Shown here one piece after another: positions 19,831 through 29,910 of a stretch of DNA of 64,000 nucleotides. A model generated the notes under the pieces. The model had not been told where the DNA came from. It ran no database searches and saw only the letters and a list, made by a program, of their open reading frames with translations. Numbering within the stretch: the stretch's first letter is position 1; each line of letters starts with the position of its first letter. Location of the stretch: NCBI GenBank assembly GCA_948474755.1, contig CAOLHI010003113.1, positions 186,001 to 250,000 of the forward strand, written 5' to 3'. A program made the translations under genes and the position numbers. Origin of the DNA: Ctenosaura bakeri. Lineage: Eukaryota > Chordata > Lepidosauria > Squamata > Iguanidae.

Positions 19831-20030
19831 ACGGCGGACGACAGAACTGAGGAGAGACCGTTGCTCGGCGGGAGGAGCATGCGCAGTACCGGCGTGGGGG
19901 AGGGGTTCCCGCCAAGCGAACAAGCTCTAGAAGTTTCCGAACGCTACCGCGCAGGCGCTAAAGCTCCTAGTGTATGATGGCACAGATGACCACTCGAAGA
20001 ACCACAGTTACAGGTAAGCAACCTGTTCTT
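19831..20030 (-). repeat. DIRS right inverted terminal repeat
   Basis: Reverse complement of the left repeat, with about 30 extra bases at the outer end (caggtaagcaacctgttctt). Unequal right and left repeats are usual for DIRS elements. Confidence 0.92.
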
Positions 20031-20143
20031 ATTCCACTTTCAACATGGAATTCAACATCTCCTCCCTAAACTGCAACCCCAGGATTCAATAGGATGCTGA
20101 AAGTGGAATAATAGCACTATAACAGTGTAGTGCGGAAATAGCC

Positions 20144-20254
20144 TTAGAGTGTATGACTTGCCCAAGGTCACCCAGTAAGTTTCCATAGTTCAGCAGGAAT
20201 TTGAAAGCTGGTCTTCCAGAATACTGGTCCAACACTCAGACTACTACACCGCTG
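20144..20254 (-). mobile_element. Sauria-type SINE, 5' half
   Basis: Minus orientation: 'agtgtatgacttgcccaagg', 'tcacccagtaagtttcca', then 'ggtcttccagaatactggtcc' and 'actcagactactacacc'. It abuts the MITE interrupted by DIRS. Confidence 0.75.
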
Positions 20255-20879
20255 TTTTCTCTACTCAACAAACGACTAAAGCTATAAAGAAAACCTCCAA
20301 GACATTTTACAAGGACAATAACTGTTCTGTCATTTTTTAGTGGAATAGTTCACAGTCACCATAAGAAGAACAACGAAGAGTCTGTTGAACATTTAATGAC
20401 TCTTCTTACTATGGCATAAACATTTGTAGGCCAGAGTCTACTTTCTATATATGTTTTATTGAGTTTCCAATAACAAATTTCACTATCAACAAAAAATGAT
20501 AAAAACTTTTTTTTTCTTTCGGTTGTTCTTTTCAGTCTAACTGGAGTTGTGCCATTTTGAGATTCTTTTGAAGTCAACTGCTTGGGTGCATGAGCTGAAT
20601 GATGAAGATCTGTAACTGAATGGCCAAGATGCTGACTATATATCCATACTGCCTGATTGCTCACCAATGCATTTAAGAAGTAGACACAAGTCTAAAAAGG
20701 CCTTAAAAAAAATTTTTTTTTTACTTATGCCTTGAAATGATAGTATTCAAAATGCCACTCACCACAGATTCCTCATTTCCCCCCACTACACAGTTACCCC
20801 TTCCTATATGCAATTTAGACAGAAAGAAGCAGAAATGAAGCAATCCCAGACTGCTTAGAAGGGCTGACAATTGTTTATT
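20255..20879. other. No feature recognised
   Basis: AT-rich, with a short poly-T tract near 20710. No supported gene. Confidence 0.4.
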
Positions 20880-21041
20880 GATTAACTTGTTTTAACTGAA
20901 TATTTTAGGGTTTTTTTTCTGATTTTATATGTTTTTAATGTTTTAATTTTTTTTCACTGTTTTAATATTTTAATTTGTTGTTGGAAGCTACCTTAGGTCT
21001 CATTCCAGGAGAAAGTCAGCATACAAACATAAATAAATAAA
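20880..21041 (+). repeat. L2/CR1-like LINE 3' tail
   Basis: 'gttttaatatttt...gaagctaccttaggtctc...cagcatacaaacataaataaataaa' has the layout of a LINE 3' end: T-rich, then a 'taagtctc' block, then an AATAAA-rich tail. Confidence 0.5.
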
Positions 21042-21127
21042 GTGGGTGGGCTTTTCTTCTCTTTTCTTTTCTTGGTTGGCTAACATGAGCTTCTTCAGCT
21101 GCTCTGTACTCCTGAGCCAATATGCTG

Positions 21128-21322
21128 TCGTTGCTGTTGTTGTTGTTGTGTACCTTCAAGTCATTTCTGACATATGGAGACCCTAAGGTGAACCTATCAT
21201 GATGTTTTCTGGGGCTGAGATGAGCCCAAAGTCTCCCAGTGGGTTTCCCTGGCCAAGTGAGGAATCAAGCCCTGGTCTCCAAGATAGTGGTCCAAACACC
21301 CAAGTCTACACCACACTGGGTC
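21128..21322 (-). mobile_element. Sauria-type tRNA-derived SINE
   Basis: 'gttgttgttgttgtgtacc', 'ttcaagtcatttctgacata', 'cagtgggtttccctggcc' and the complementary B-box 'aatcaagccctggtctcc'. Near full length, minus orientation. Confidence 0.9.
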
Positions 21323-22534
21323 ACATAGCCAATATAGGATAGCCTTAACCCAGTCTACAAACCAGCAGATTTTGTTTTTAAAAAATCAATAAATATATTG
21401 GTATCCAGAGTGGCTGCAACAATGATTCTTTCTTGATGGAAACCAGGTGGGAAAGGGGAGGTTTTTTCAAGGATAAGATGTAATGTGAAAAAAGAACCAG
21501 GATGTACCTACATAACAAGCTTGAACCTATGGAATGGAAATAAGTACCGCTCAGTTTGATGGTTCTGACTCCCAGGTACCTATGTCCAGGACTGCAGTGA
21601 TGATTGATAAATTTAATCTTGAGATTGTAATAATTTATTTATTTTAGATGTCTGTGTTTCAAGCAGAGAAGCAAGGTTTAGAAAATCCCTGTGGCAAAAC
21701 TGAATTTTTCCTTGCCCTTAACATTTGTTAGGAATTGCCACCAAATGGGCTTTCATTCAGAATAAGTCTGAAATGAAAAGATGATTGCCACTCTTTGAAT
21801 TCTGTCCATTGCCCAGATACTGAGTTACTGCACAGCAAACTGTTTTGCACTCTGTGCCAGTTCAGAAGTCACAACCCCACCTTCACCTGAAAAAGTAACT
21901 TATGATGGTCTAATTTAGTTTAAATATTGCTGAATCATCCATTTGAACGAGAGCAAAATAAGAGTCCTGGAATTTGAATGGTCAGGTAGATTAAAATGTC
22001 CCTCTACATTTTTCCCCATGTTTTTTCTTAATGGCAAATTTGTACCCACTTATTTTCTTGCATGGAGACTCAACTCTGTCTTGTCCCAAAGTGTACATGC
22101 ATTTGAAGACATTATGGTGAACTCAAAAAGTGAATTTCAAAGACTAGACACAACAGGAGATTGCTGAAATACCACTATAAGTACAGGCTTTATTTTGAAG
22201 CCAAGCCTGACTTGACTCCTTCCTTATGAGGCTCCAGTTCTCCTACCTCCAAACACTTCAGACATACAGTCTTCTGCCTCAAACATCCATGGCATTCACA
22301 GGGTTTGTCTCCAAGAAGAAGTAACAGCAGTCTCTTTCTCTATGGTGCCCAAGATAAGGATTCAATGTCATATCGCCATTGGATTGTGCTGCTTCTGACA
22401 GGGGGAGCAATTCTCACTCATGTTGGTGCCACAGACAGCTGCAGAAGAGAAGAGGAAAAGCCAAGACTGGATTCCATTGGCTGTTGGTAGCTTCCCTTAT
22501 TTTCCAACTACCCTTATTTGGAAGAAGCAGTCCC
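21323..22534. other. No feature recognised
   Basis: No supported gene. Short frames at 21943-22167 and 22305-22490 show no domain. Confidence 0.4.
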
Positions 22535-22740
22535 CATTAATCCTCTGTCATCCCACTTTTTCAGATGCTTTTAAAATGTTCTAGTTTCTCTCCCCACCTC
22601 TCAGATTCCTTTTTTGTCCTTATCTTCCTTCAATTGCTGCAAACTGAGTTCAAATTGCAGCAGGTGGGACAAGAAAAGAGCAGGCAGAATCTTACCCTTC
22701 CAAGTAAGCGCAGGCAAAAGCAAAGTGCTACAGCTTCTCC
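22535..22740 (-). repeat. Dispersed repeat family (gagagaaactgggacatttt type)
   Basis: The reverse complement carries 'gagagaaactagaacatttt', 'aagtgggatgacagagg' and 'attaatggggac'. It matches 1440-1590, 61745-61985 and 63365-63485. Confidence 0.55.
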
Positions 22741-23032
22741 TAGTTTGTCTGTTCTTCCTTGTTGATTGTCAGGATTCTCTCCCTGCTGAGCCCCAGCCAG
22801 CAAAGGGAGGAGGGAGATCGAGAATACTTGCAGGGAGAGTTCGAGTGCACCAAACACAAGGAAAAACATAAGCTGAGCCAAGTCAAGGTCCAGTCCTAAG
22901 GTTCAGAAGGCAGAGATCTGTCCAGAGGGTTTCAGGGAGCAGGAGACATGAAGGTTGTGAGGGCTTGCTAGTAATTTGCTGCAAGCAAAGAGCAGCCACT
23001 TAGATAGCCGCTCTGAACAGGTGCTGCTTTTG

Positions 23033-23605
23033 TTACTTCTTCAACCTAGTCCATGCAGCCTGCCTCTGAGCCATCTGTTTCAGCCTTCTTCATGATTGAG
23101 GGCTGATAAGTCCGGGTGGCTGTAACTCCTCTGAATCACTGCTGGTTCGCTCTCCGTCATGAGCTGGCCGGGGCAACTCTGTTTCTGCTTAACCTTCCAG
23201 TGCAGGGGATGTTTGCAAGTTGATTTGCTCACTCACCAGCTCAGTTCTTGGCACAATCAGTTGCTCCTCGATCTCAGAGGCATCATCTATCACATTGACA
23301 GGTTTTGCCATCTTAACCACATTTTGATGTTGCTTGGCCACATACATCCCAGATTTCATCTATGAAATGTTGTAGAGTATGGATTCCATGTCAGTGATGG
23401 TGAATCTGCTCTGGTTTTGATTTAGACTTTGAAGGAGCTATCCAAGGTGCTGAACCCAACCCCAAAATAGGATGGACAGGTCAGCTTGATTGGTCAGTCT
23501 TTCAATGTACTGTCTTTGGAAATCCAGGACTTTTTTAAAAAAGCAGTTATAGTCCTGAGCTTTTTCTCCCCTGTTCAGCATCTTGAATAGTTCCTTAAGG
23601 TTCAG
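23033..23605 (-). pseudogene. Gag-like retrotransposon remnant (four internal stops)
   Basis: One continuous minus-strand frame of 190 codons interrupted by four in-frame stops. It begins LNLKELFKMLNRGEKAQDYN, then a FFKKVLDFQRQY helix, which fits the 'F..L.QG..A.DY...F..L' layout of Ty3/gypsy-type Gag capsid domains. The distal part is acidic and Ser-rich (ERTSSDSEEL) and ends in a basic coiled segment (RRLKQMAQRQAAWTRLKK). Frame conservation across the stops suggests a decayed coding sequence. No zinc knuckle, protease or RT was found next to it. The exact family is unknown. Confidence 0.45.
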
Positions 23606-25082
23606 AGTAAAACGCAGATTAGATTCAGGACTCTTCTCTTGTGGGAGACACCAAACACCAATTCCTTATTCCAGTGGTACACAACATCAATTCCGGCTTC
23701 AATCTGGCCCAGAACATTTTACTGCCTGAGAAGGTTTTTGCGTGTTTTTTTTGCACACATGTTCTTTAAAAAGATATTTCTGTGCCACCTTTCCACAAAA
23801 ACTACCAAGGTAGTATCCAACACATCAAAATACATACATACATACATAAAAATCAATACTAAAACCATCATTAAAAGCAATAGGAAAACATTAAGAATGA
23901 TATAAAAATATTAAGAGGGTTTTTTTAATGTGCTTGACACCTTTTCTAAATGTAGCAGCGAGCAGGATTAATTATTATAATTGGCATTAAGCTTTTGTCA
24001 GTCACTGGAACAATAAATACCAAGATAATGCATATGCATATGCATATATCTTATTGCTTTTTTTCTTATTAAACTAACTTTTAATAATAATTTTATAAAG
24101 CATCTATTTTATTTCAACATACATAATTTAAGGGGAAAATGCTCAACTTCCTCTGAGGCTACATACTGAAGCCAACAAGACTAGTGGTTGTCTCTTACCT
24201 GAGCATGGCAAAAACTGATGCTCACCACCACAAACTGGGGCAACAGGCTATGTTAGACTATGCCTTAGGAATGGGTGAGCAGGACACTTGCCCTGGGCGC
24301 AGAGGGGAAAGAACTGAAAAGGTGAGGTGACTCTGTCTTTGCCTGTAATGTGTGTAGAAGTCTAGGGTTTTCTTTAAAAAAAAATTAAGAGTTTTAACCT
24401 TTTTCCTAGTTGTGTAAAAATTAGCTTTAAAACATGTTTTCTTTTCAATTTCCAGTTTGATCTTTTTTGGAACAAAAATCTGATGAAGAGCGTCTAGCTT
24501 TCACAATTCTGCACAGACCACCCAGTTTGACATCACTGCAAAACTGATGGTTAGCAGGTACACGTGTGGCTTCAACAGAGAATGAAAAAAAATGGACATG
24601 TTTTTACATGTCTTTTTTTTTTTTTTTACCATCCAGCTAGTATGATATGGCCTGAAACACAGACTGAGTCCAGAACTGACATAATTTACCTGAGTTCTTG
24701 AATGTTTTCAAATCAGTGACAAATATTTATCTTTGCTGAATAAATATAAGAACTCAAGGGAGCTCATACAAGCATAATGTAATCACCACTTTGAACATTA
24801 ATTAAATTGAATAAATTGTTTTTAAATGTATTTCATTACATTTTATCTTCAGTATTCATGGGAAATAGATATCAGGGAACATATCTCCCTAGAAGATTGG
24901 TTCTGGCTACATCACCAATTGTTCCTAAAGAAAGCTTTAATAAAACCCAGTGGTACTGGCACTGTTTGGCAACATGTTTAAAACAAATTTATAAACTTCA
25001 AGATGTTGTTTTAAAAATGACTTTTCATTAGGCTTGTGGTTCAGGAATGTGGACCAACGTCTCTTCCAGACCACACATTTAT
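23606..25082. other. Mostly unrecognised; LINE-tail-like segment on the minus strand
   Basis: About 23770-23900 resembles an inverted LINE 3' tail, with a short CATA microsatellite near 23832. The rest is AT-rich with no supported feature; poly-T occurs at 24612-24627. Confidence 0.35.
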
Positions 25083-25272
25083 AGAACCTTGATACTACTT
25101 CAATTACCACGTCTTAATTGTATGGAATCCCAGGATTTGTTGTTTAATGAGGTATTTAGAATTATGTGTCACATGCTCTAGTGCCTGATCAAACTACAAA
25201 TCCCAGGATTCTATAGCAGACACCCATGACAGTTGAACTGGAATCGAAATACCATAACTGTGTAGTGAGAAG
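25083..25272. repeat. Palindromic MITE, second family
   Basis: The left arm 'tatggaatcccaggatttg' mirrors the right arm 'caaatcccaggattctata'. The outer arms carry 'gatactacttcaattacca' and 'gacagttgaactggaatcg'. Same family as 9259-9510 and 43918-44168. Confidence 0.6.
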
Positions 25273-25463
25273 GAGACCTAAATTGAGGACAGTGAAACAT
25301 GGAATGAAATTAAATACTGAACACATCCCCAGTTATAATTTGTCTGAGTTAACTAAACATGGTTGCAATCAGTTCCAAAACCTTATCAAAAACTAGGCTT
25401 TTCAGATATCCAAACAGTGCAGAGTTAGGAGAGTATGATATACCACACTCCATAATGACTTTA

Positions 25464-25913
25464 CAATGGTCCCCTCCACTTTTGCAAGGGTTCAGGGTAC
25501 AGAACTTTTGCAAAGGTGGAAAAACCAAGAATAAATCCCCCCCACGATCCCCCTCCCATTCTCTTGCATTTTGCGCACTGAGGCCAGATGCAACGTAATG
25601 GGAGGGAGGAGCTCCAGAGGACAGAAGAAAGGTTTGCGCGAGCTTTCCCCCTCTCTCTTTCTTTTGCATCTGCACAAGTCCTCAGTGCTCAGGCAAGAGC
25701 CAAGGAAATGAGGGGGGCACTCTGAAGGAGAGTAGGAAGGCGCAGATGTGCCTTTCCCATTCCCTTGCCTTTTGCCCAGGTGCTTGCCTTCCTTCTCTGA
25801 ACCTGGCAAAATACAAGGGAATGGGAGGGGGTGAATGGGGGGAAGGCACATGTGCACCTCGCAAAAAAATTAAATTCACAATGGTCAAATCTTTGAACAT
25901 GGAGGGAGGCCTG
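25464..25913. mobile_element. Pogo/Tigger-like non-autonomous DNA element, about 450 bp
   Basis: Ends CAATGGTCCCCTCCA and, complemented from the right, CAGGCCTCCCTCCATG. TA dinucleotides flank both sides (25462-25463 and 25914-25915). The interior contains repeated 'cccattcccttgcctttt' motifs and no transposase. Confidence 0.6.
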
Positions 25914-26144
25914 TATTATCAATCCACAAAGTTGTGTTGCTGAAAAGATTGTACTGATGAGATATTCTAAGGAAGATTCACTCTTGATGAGCATCATCCT
26001 ATCACTCCTCAGTTATGGATTGCTTCAACACAACACTGTCTCTGTTCTTCTTAAAAGTAATTTTCCAAGTTTGTCCAGTTTGTCTGATGGTTGAAGTCTA
26101 ATTCCAAAGAGCCCTTAAACTGCTCTGCTTAGATGACTGACACT

Positions 26145-26796
26145 GGCCATTTCTGTACTAGGCTGTTATAGTGCTATTGGCCCTTTCCACACCAGGCAAT
26201 TAGAACGGGGCAGTGCGTCCTCTCACGGAGGTTGTCTGCACCTTGGAGTGGACTAGGAGCGGACTACTTACCAGAGATACGCACCTCAGTCCACTCCAAA
26301 ATGACCCCATGTGGTCCTCCAGCATGTTTTCTAAAGACCACAAATAAAAGGGCTTTATTTTCCTGGAACATGGCATTGTGTTCCTGCTTCCTTGTGCAGA
26401 TTCGCAGGCTCGCATCAATGCAAGCCTGCAATCTGTGGAGGGCAAGCTTTAGGCGTGGTGAGCCACGACCAACCGGAAGCCACCATTTTGGAAGCTGGAA
26501 GCCTCCATTTTGGAAGCTGGAGCAGTGCGGATCTACAAACCTCGCACTTCGGATCTATAGACCTCGCACTGCTCTGATTCGCCCTGGACCAAGGAGGAGC
26601 CCTGCGGAAGGGCTTCAGGCACAGTCCACGTTGCTTCGGACCCCAGAAGAAGAGGTAGGTAACGGCACAAAGCGATTCCCTCGCCTCATGCAGAAAGGGC
26701 CTATATTCCACTTTCAACATCCTATGGAATCCCAGGATTCCATAGGATGTTGAAAGTGGGATAATAGCGCTATAACAGTCTAGTGTGGAAATGGCC
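26145..26796. mobile_element. Palindromic MITE (family 1) split by a Harbinger-like element
   Basis: 26145-26178 ('ggccatttctgtactaggc...gtgctatt') and 26702-26796 ('attccactttcaacatcctatgg...tctagtgtggaaatggcc') are the two parts of one MITE copy separated by the insertion at 26179-26701. Confidence 0.8.
26179..26701 (+). mobile_element. PIF/Harbinger-like non-autonomous element, 523 bp, nested in a MITE
   Basis: Starts GGCCCTTTCCACACC and ends CATGCAGAAAGGGCC. The interior is GC-richer than the flanks and shares several blocks with 52253-52695 in the opposite orientation (for example 'caggctcgcatcaatgc' and 'gaccaaccggaagccacca'). The flanking trinucleotides are ATT and TAT, an imperfect match to the 3-bp duplication expected for this superfamily. 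No transposase. Confidence 0.7.
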
Positions 26797-27430
26797 ATTG
26801 TCACAAGCAGTTTAGGTGCACAATCTTAAATAAGCATCCATCAAACTGTGCAAAGTTAAGCCCAGAAAAAGTCACTTATTTCAATTGATGGGATGTACAT
26901 AAGACATGTAACAGTCCCAATTTAGTAGAGCACTTCGTTGTTTGCCCTCTAGGCATTGATCTGTGGCCCACTATTGCTGGACCACTTAGCAGGTCAAAAG
27001 ATGAAAGATAGTGCTGGAGTGAGGAGAAATAGACTTCTATGCAGCCTTATCTTATTATTTTTTGGGAAATGGGAGCTCCTGCAAGTGTTTTTTTTAAAAA
27101 AAAACAAAACAAAAACAAGACTATCATCACCTCCTTTTGGCCCTCAATTTTCCTCCAGCTAGACCAAGCTGATGTTGCTGAAAAGTCACAGTACTTCCTC
27201 CTATAAGGAGAAAAATGTAAAGTATCTGACACCTTTAAAACTTTTCCAGTGAGAGAAGATAGTCATAAGAGATTAACTTCTAAATGTAGAAGCAAGGGTG
27301 TGGTTGCTATAGTCATATTTCCAAAGAACTCTCCTCTAACTTGGCCGTGCTCCTAAAGGCATTTCACACTTGTCTTACCCAGTTGTGAACAGCTGTGATG
27401 GTTGATACTAACTACAGCAGTTATCTCTGC
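26797..27430. other. No feature recognised
   Basis: No supported gene or repeat. Confidence 0.4.
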
Positions 27431-27720
27431 CTTTTTTTGTTTTGTTTTTAGGTTTTATTAAGCATTTTCAAAATATATACAAACAAAGCAGAAAAAGAAA
27501 CAACAAATAAGTGAGAAAAGCAAAAAGAAAAGAAATAAGTAGAAATAATAAAGACTAATTAAAAAAAGAAACATATATTTGATTTCCATCTTTCCCTAAT
27601 GCAGATTATATATGATTGTATAAAATAATTTCTCTACATACAAATATAATTCAGATGCTTCAAATCTTCATTTTTGGAATTTACTAATTATCAAAATCTA
27701 TGGCCAGCATATTGTACTCT
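27431..27720 (-). mobile_element. L1-like LINE 3' end
   Basis: On the minus strand the sequence is T-rich, passes 'gaaaatgcttaataaaacc' (AATAAA signal) and ends in an A-rich tail (aacaaaacaaaaaaagg). This layout matches an L1 3' UTR. It may be the 3' end of the L1 whose 5' part lies at 30975-33960, but the parts are not contiguous. Confidence 0.5.
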
Positions 27721-28139
27721 TTTGTACTAAAAGAAAAATTCCAAGTTGGGTTGTAACCTCCTTAGGATGTTCTGATGTAATAGTAAACTGTGTAGCATTG
27801 GCCTGTATCTTGCTGACCCCACCAGCAACAGCCAGTGTATGCCAACCCTCCCCCCCCAGGGCCAACCTGTTATCGTTGCTCCTGGAAATGATCCTGATGG
27901 TGCAAGTGTTGGTGTAACCAATGGTTTCATCGGTGATAAAATATTTACTATCTGCTAACAGCAGGAGTGAGTTATTTATTGCCTGCTGACAGACCTTACT
28001 TTGGGGAAGAGAATTATTTATATTTACTGAGCCAGAGGTTCACCAGATGGAAACGTAGATATCCAGATCTAAAGGCTGAAACCTCCTACCATGGCTTAGA
28101 TCTGACCAAATAGCCCCCCAGTCACGTATCCAGAGGAAA

Positions 28140-28775
28140 ACCTCAAAAAGGCACATATGTACATTTCAAATGGGCTGGATCACAGGGAACTACAAAGCTG
28201 AGGTCCATCTGTATAACCCAGTTTCTGTCCTTTCCCAGGAAAAAGGGTCCCCCCCATGTATTTGCACTATAATTGGCTCTTGTTTGGGAGCTCTCGCTGG
28301 CTAGCTCATTCTCTCTCTCTCTCACTCTCTCTCATTCTCTCCCCGGAGAATTTCCACCTTTGACTAGCGTCTCCTAGTTTGAAAGCTTTTTCTTTGTCTT
28401 TTCTTTTTCTTTGTCTGCTGATCTATTCCTGTGTTTTCCCAATTGCAGTCTTCAAGATCAGGTGCAGTATATTAGCTTTCTTCCCTTAGCTTTCCCACTT
28501 TTAAGACTTTCTAATTCAGTAGTCCTCATGTGCTTGTGCATGACTGCTTTGTGTGAGGAAATTTTACCAATTCTGCAGAATAAAATACTTTTAAAAGGAC
28601 ATTTGACTTCTGTCTCTTGTGCAGTCTGACCCTGTAGACATAGGATAAAAGATCTTGCTGTGTTGCCCTGCCCTCCATTTCGCTAAGCAGTGCTCTGCTA
28701 ATTTCCCCAAACCTTTGTATCCTTGAAGCAAATCCAAGTGTCCCTTAGGGACCCCCAGAAGTCAGGGTAACATTG
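28140..28775 (+). mobile_element. LTR-like segment A (AATAAA plus downstream block)
   Basis: AATAAA at 28579-28584 is followed by a GT/T-rich stretch and a downstream block (28620-28775) that is clearly related to 29750-29905 ('gctaatttcccc', 'agggacccccagaagtcagggtaac'). The 5' limit is not defined. This is a probable LTR plus leader of a retroelement, without identifiable genes. Confidence 0.4.
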
Positions 28776-28939
28776 GAGCAGGATTCACCTTGAAAGCCTT
28801 GATTGATGCAAGGAATCATAGATGCAGCTGTTGATGCACCCTGCTCACTCTTGTCAGGCAATAATCCTTCTTCATCCCCTTGCAAACTCTTCCACAGGGC
28901 ATCTAGATAGGAAAGAACCATAGCATTAAAACTGGTGTT

Positions 28940-29910
28940 ACTGTGGTCCAGGCCTACCCGGAGATAGCACTCAACATCACTTTGATATCAAATAATTTGG
29001 CTTTCCTCTGCCACCCCGCTCCAGGTGTTTGTGAGGCCTCCAGACAAGCACGTAAACAGGCACGGCCGCTAATTGCTGGACATTCCATTCTCCACCCAGG
29101 CAGGCCAGACAGAGCCAGTTCGTCGCTTCAGGGACCTCTCCAGCAAACACCTCATTACATATGCACGATACTAACAAAGGCTCTCTGTCCCAAGCAGGCA
29201 AACTGACAAAGCTGTACTAAGTGCTCCGTATTTGCATACTGGCCACACTATTGTTAACTCGGCTCTAAGTCAATCATGCTAAATTCTGACCTTTCCAAAG
29301 CTTTGTCCCTCGCCTAAGATGCATTGTTCTCACTGAGTAAGGTATGGCCTGCAGTCACAATTCACCCTATAAAAACCCTGATTCTGAGACCTTCCTCGGA
29401 TCGCTCCTGAGTTCCAGATCGCCTTGCTGCCACTTTGTCTGGCGAGCCTTCGCCTCAGTTCCAGTAACTGAGCCCGCTCAATCTCGATCGCTCCCGAGTT
29501 CCAAACCACCTTGCTGCCACTGTTCGGTGAGCTCCCCTCAGCGAACTGCCCTGAGCTTCTTCCCTGCACCCCAACGTCGCTCTCAAGGTCCAGGACTACG
29601 AGACAGGTGTCGTATCACCCATTTCCCTCTGAAAATCCCTATTCCAAGTCAATCTCTAATTTCTTAGTTATCTGTGTGACTGTGGTGTCTTTAATATTTG
29701 TCTGTATTCAATAAAACACCCTTTTTGTTACTTTAAACTGTCTGACTGCTTGACTGACCTGACCCCATAGATGCTGGGTTGCAAGATCCTGCTAAGTTAC
29801 CCTGCCTCTCACTAGCTTTAGTGAGTGCTCCAGCTAATTTCCCCCAAAGTTGTGTTGTTGTTTGGTTATTTAGGTGTCCTCCTGGGACCCCCAGAGATCA
29901 GGGTAACACT
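28940..29910 (+). mobile_element. LTR-like segment B (TATA, AATAAA and downstream block)
   Basis: TATAAAAA at 29368-29375 and AATAAA at 29710-29715 are about 340 bp apart, followed by a T-rich region and the block shared with segment A (29750-29905). This order (U3, TATA, R, poly(A) signal, U5, leader) suggests an LTR. Exact ends, primer-binding site and target duplication were not identified. Confidence 0.45.

Larger units (their letters stand above)
13968..20030 (+). mobile_element. DIRS-type tyrosine-recombinase retrotransposon, 6,063 bp, structurally complete
   Basis: A GC- and CpG-rich element in AT-rich surroundings. Its order is left inverted repeat, Gag ORF, RT-RNase H ORF with a methyltransferase-like tail, overlapping tyrosine recombinase (YR) ORF, internal complementary region, right inverted repeat. 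The ends are fixed by the internal complementary region: 19692-19727 is the complement of the left terminus, and 19728-19788, directly abutting it, is the complement of the right terminus. This is the known DIRS architecture, in which a circular cDNA is integrated by the YR without a D,D-E integrase. The insertion has no target-site duplication, as expected for a recombinase mechanism. RT and YR frames are open; Gag has one frame break. The near-intact state suggests a fairly recent insertion. Confidence 0.95.
13922..20143. mobile_element. Palindromic MITE (family 1) split by the DIRS insertion
   Basis: The left part, 13922-13967, reads 'ggaccatttccgcactac...tgctatt'. The right part, 20031-20143, resumes 'attccactttcaacat' and ends 'tgtagtgcggaaatagcc'. 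Joined, they give the 'gctattattccac' sequence seen in intact copies (for example 50736-50937), so the DIRS element sits between two adjacent host bases. Confidence 0.85.
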
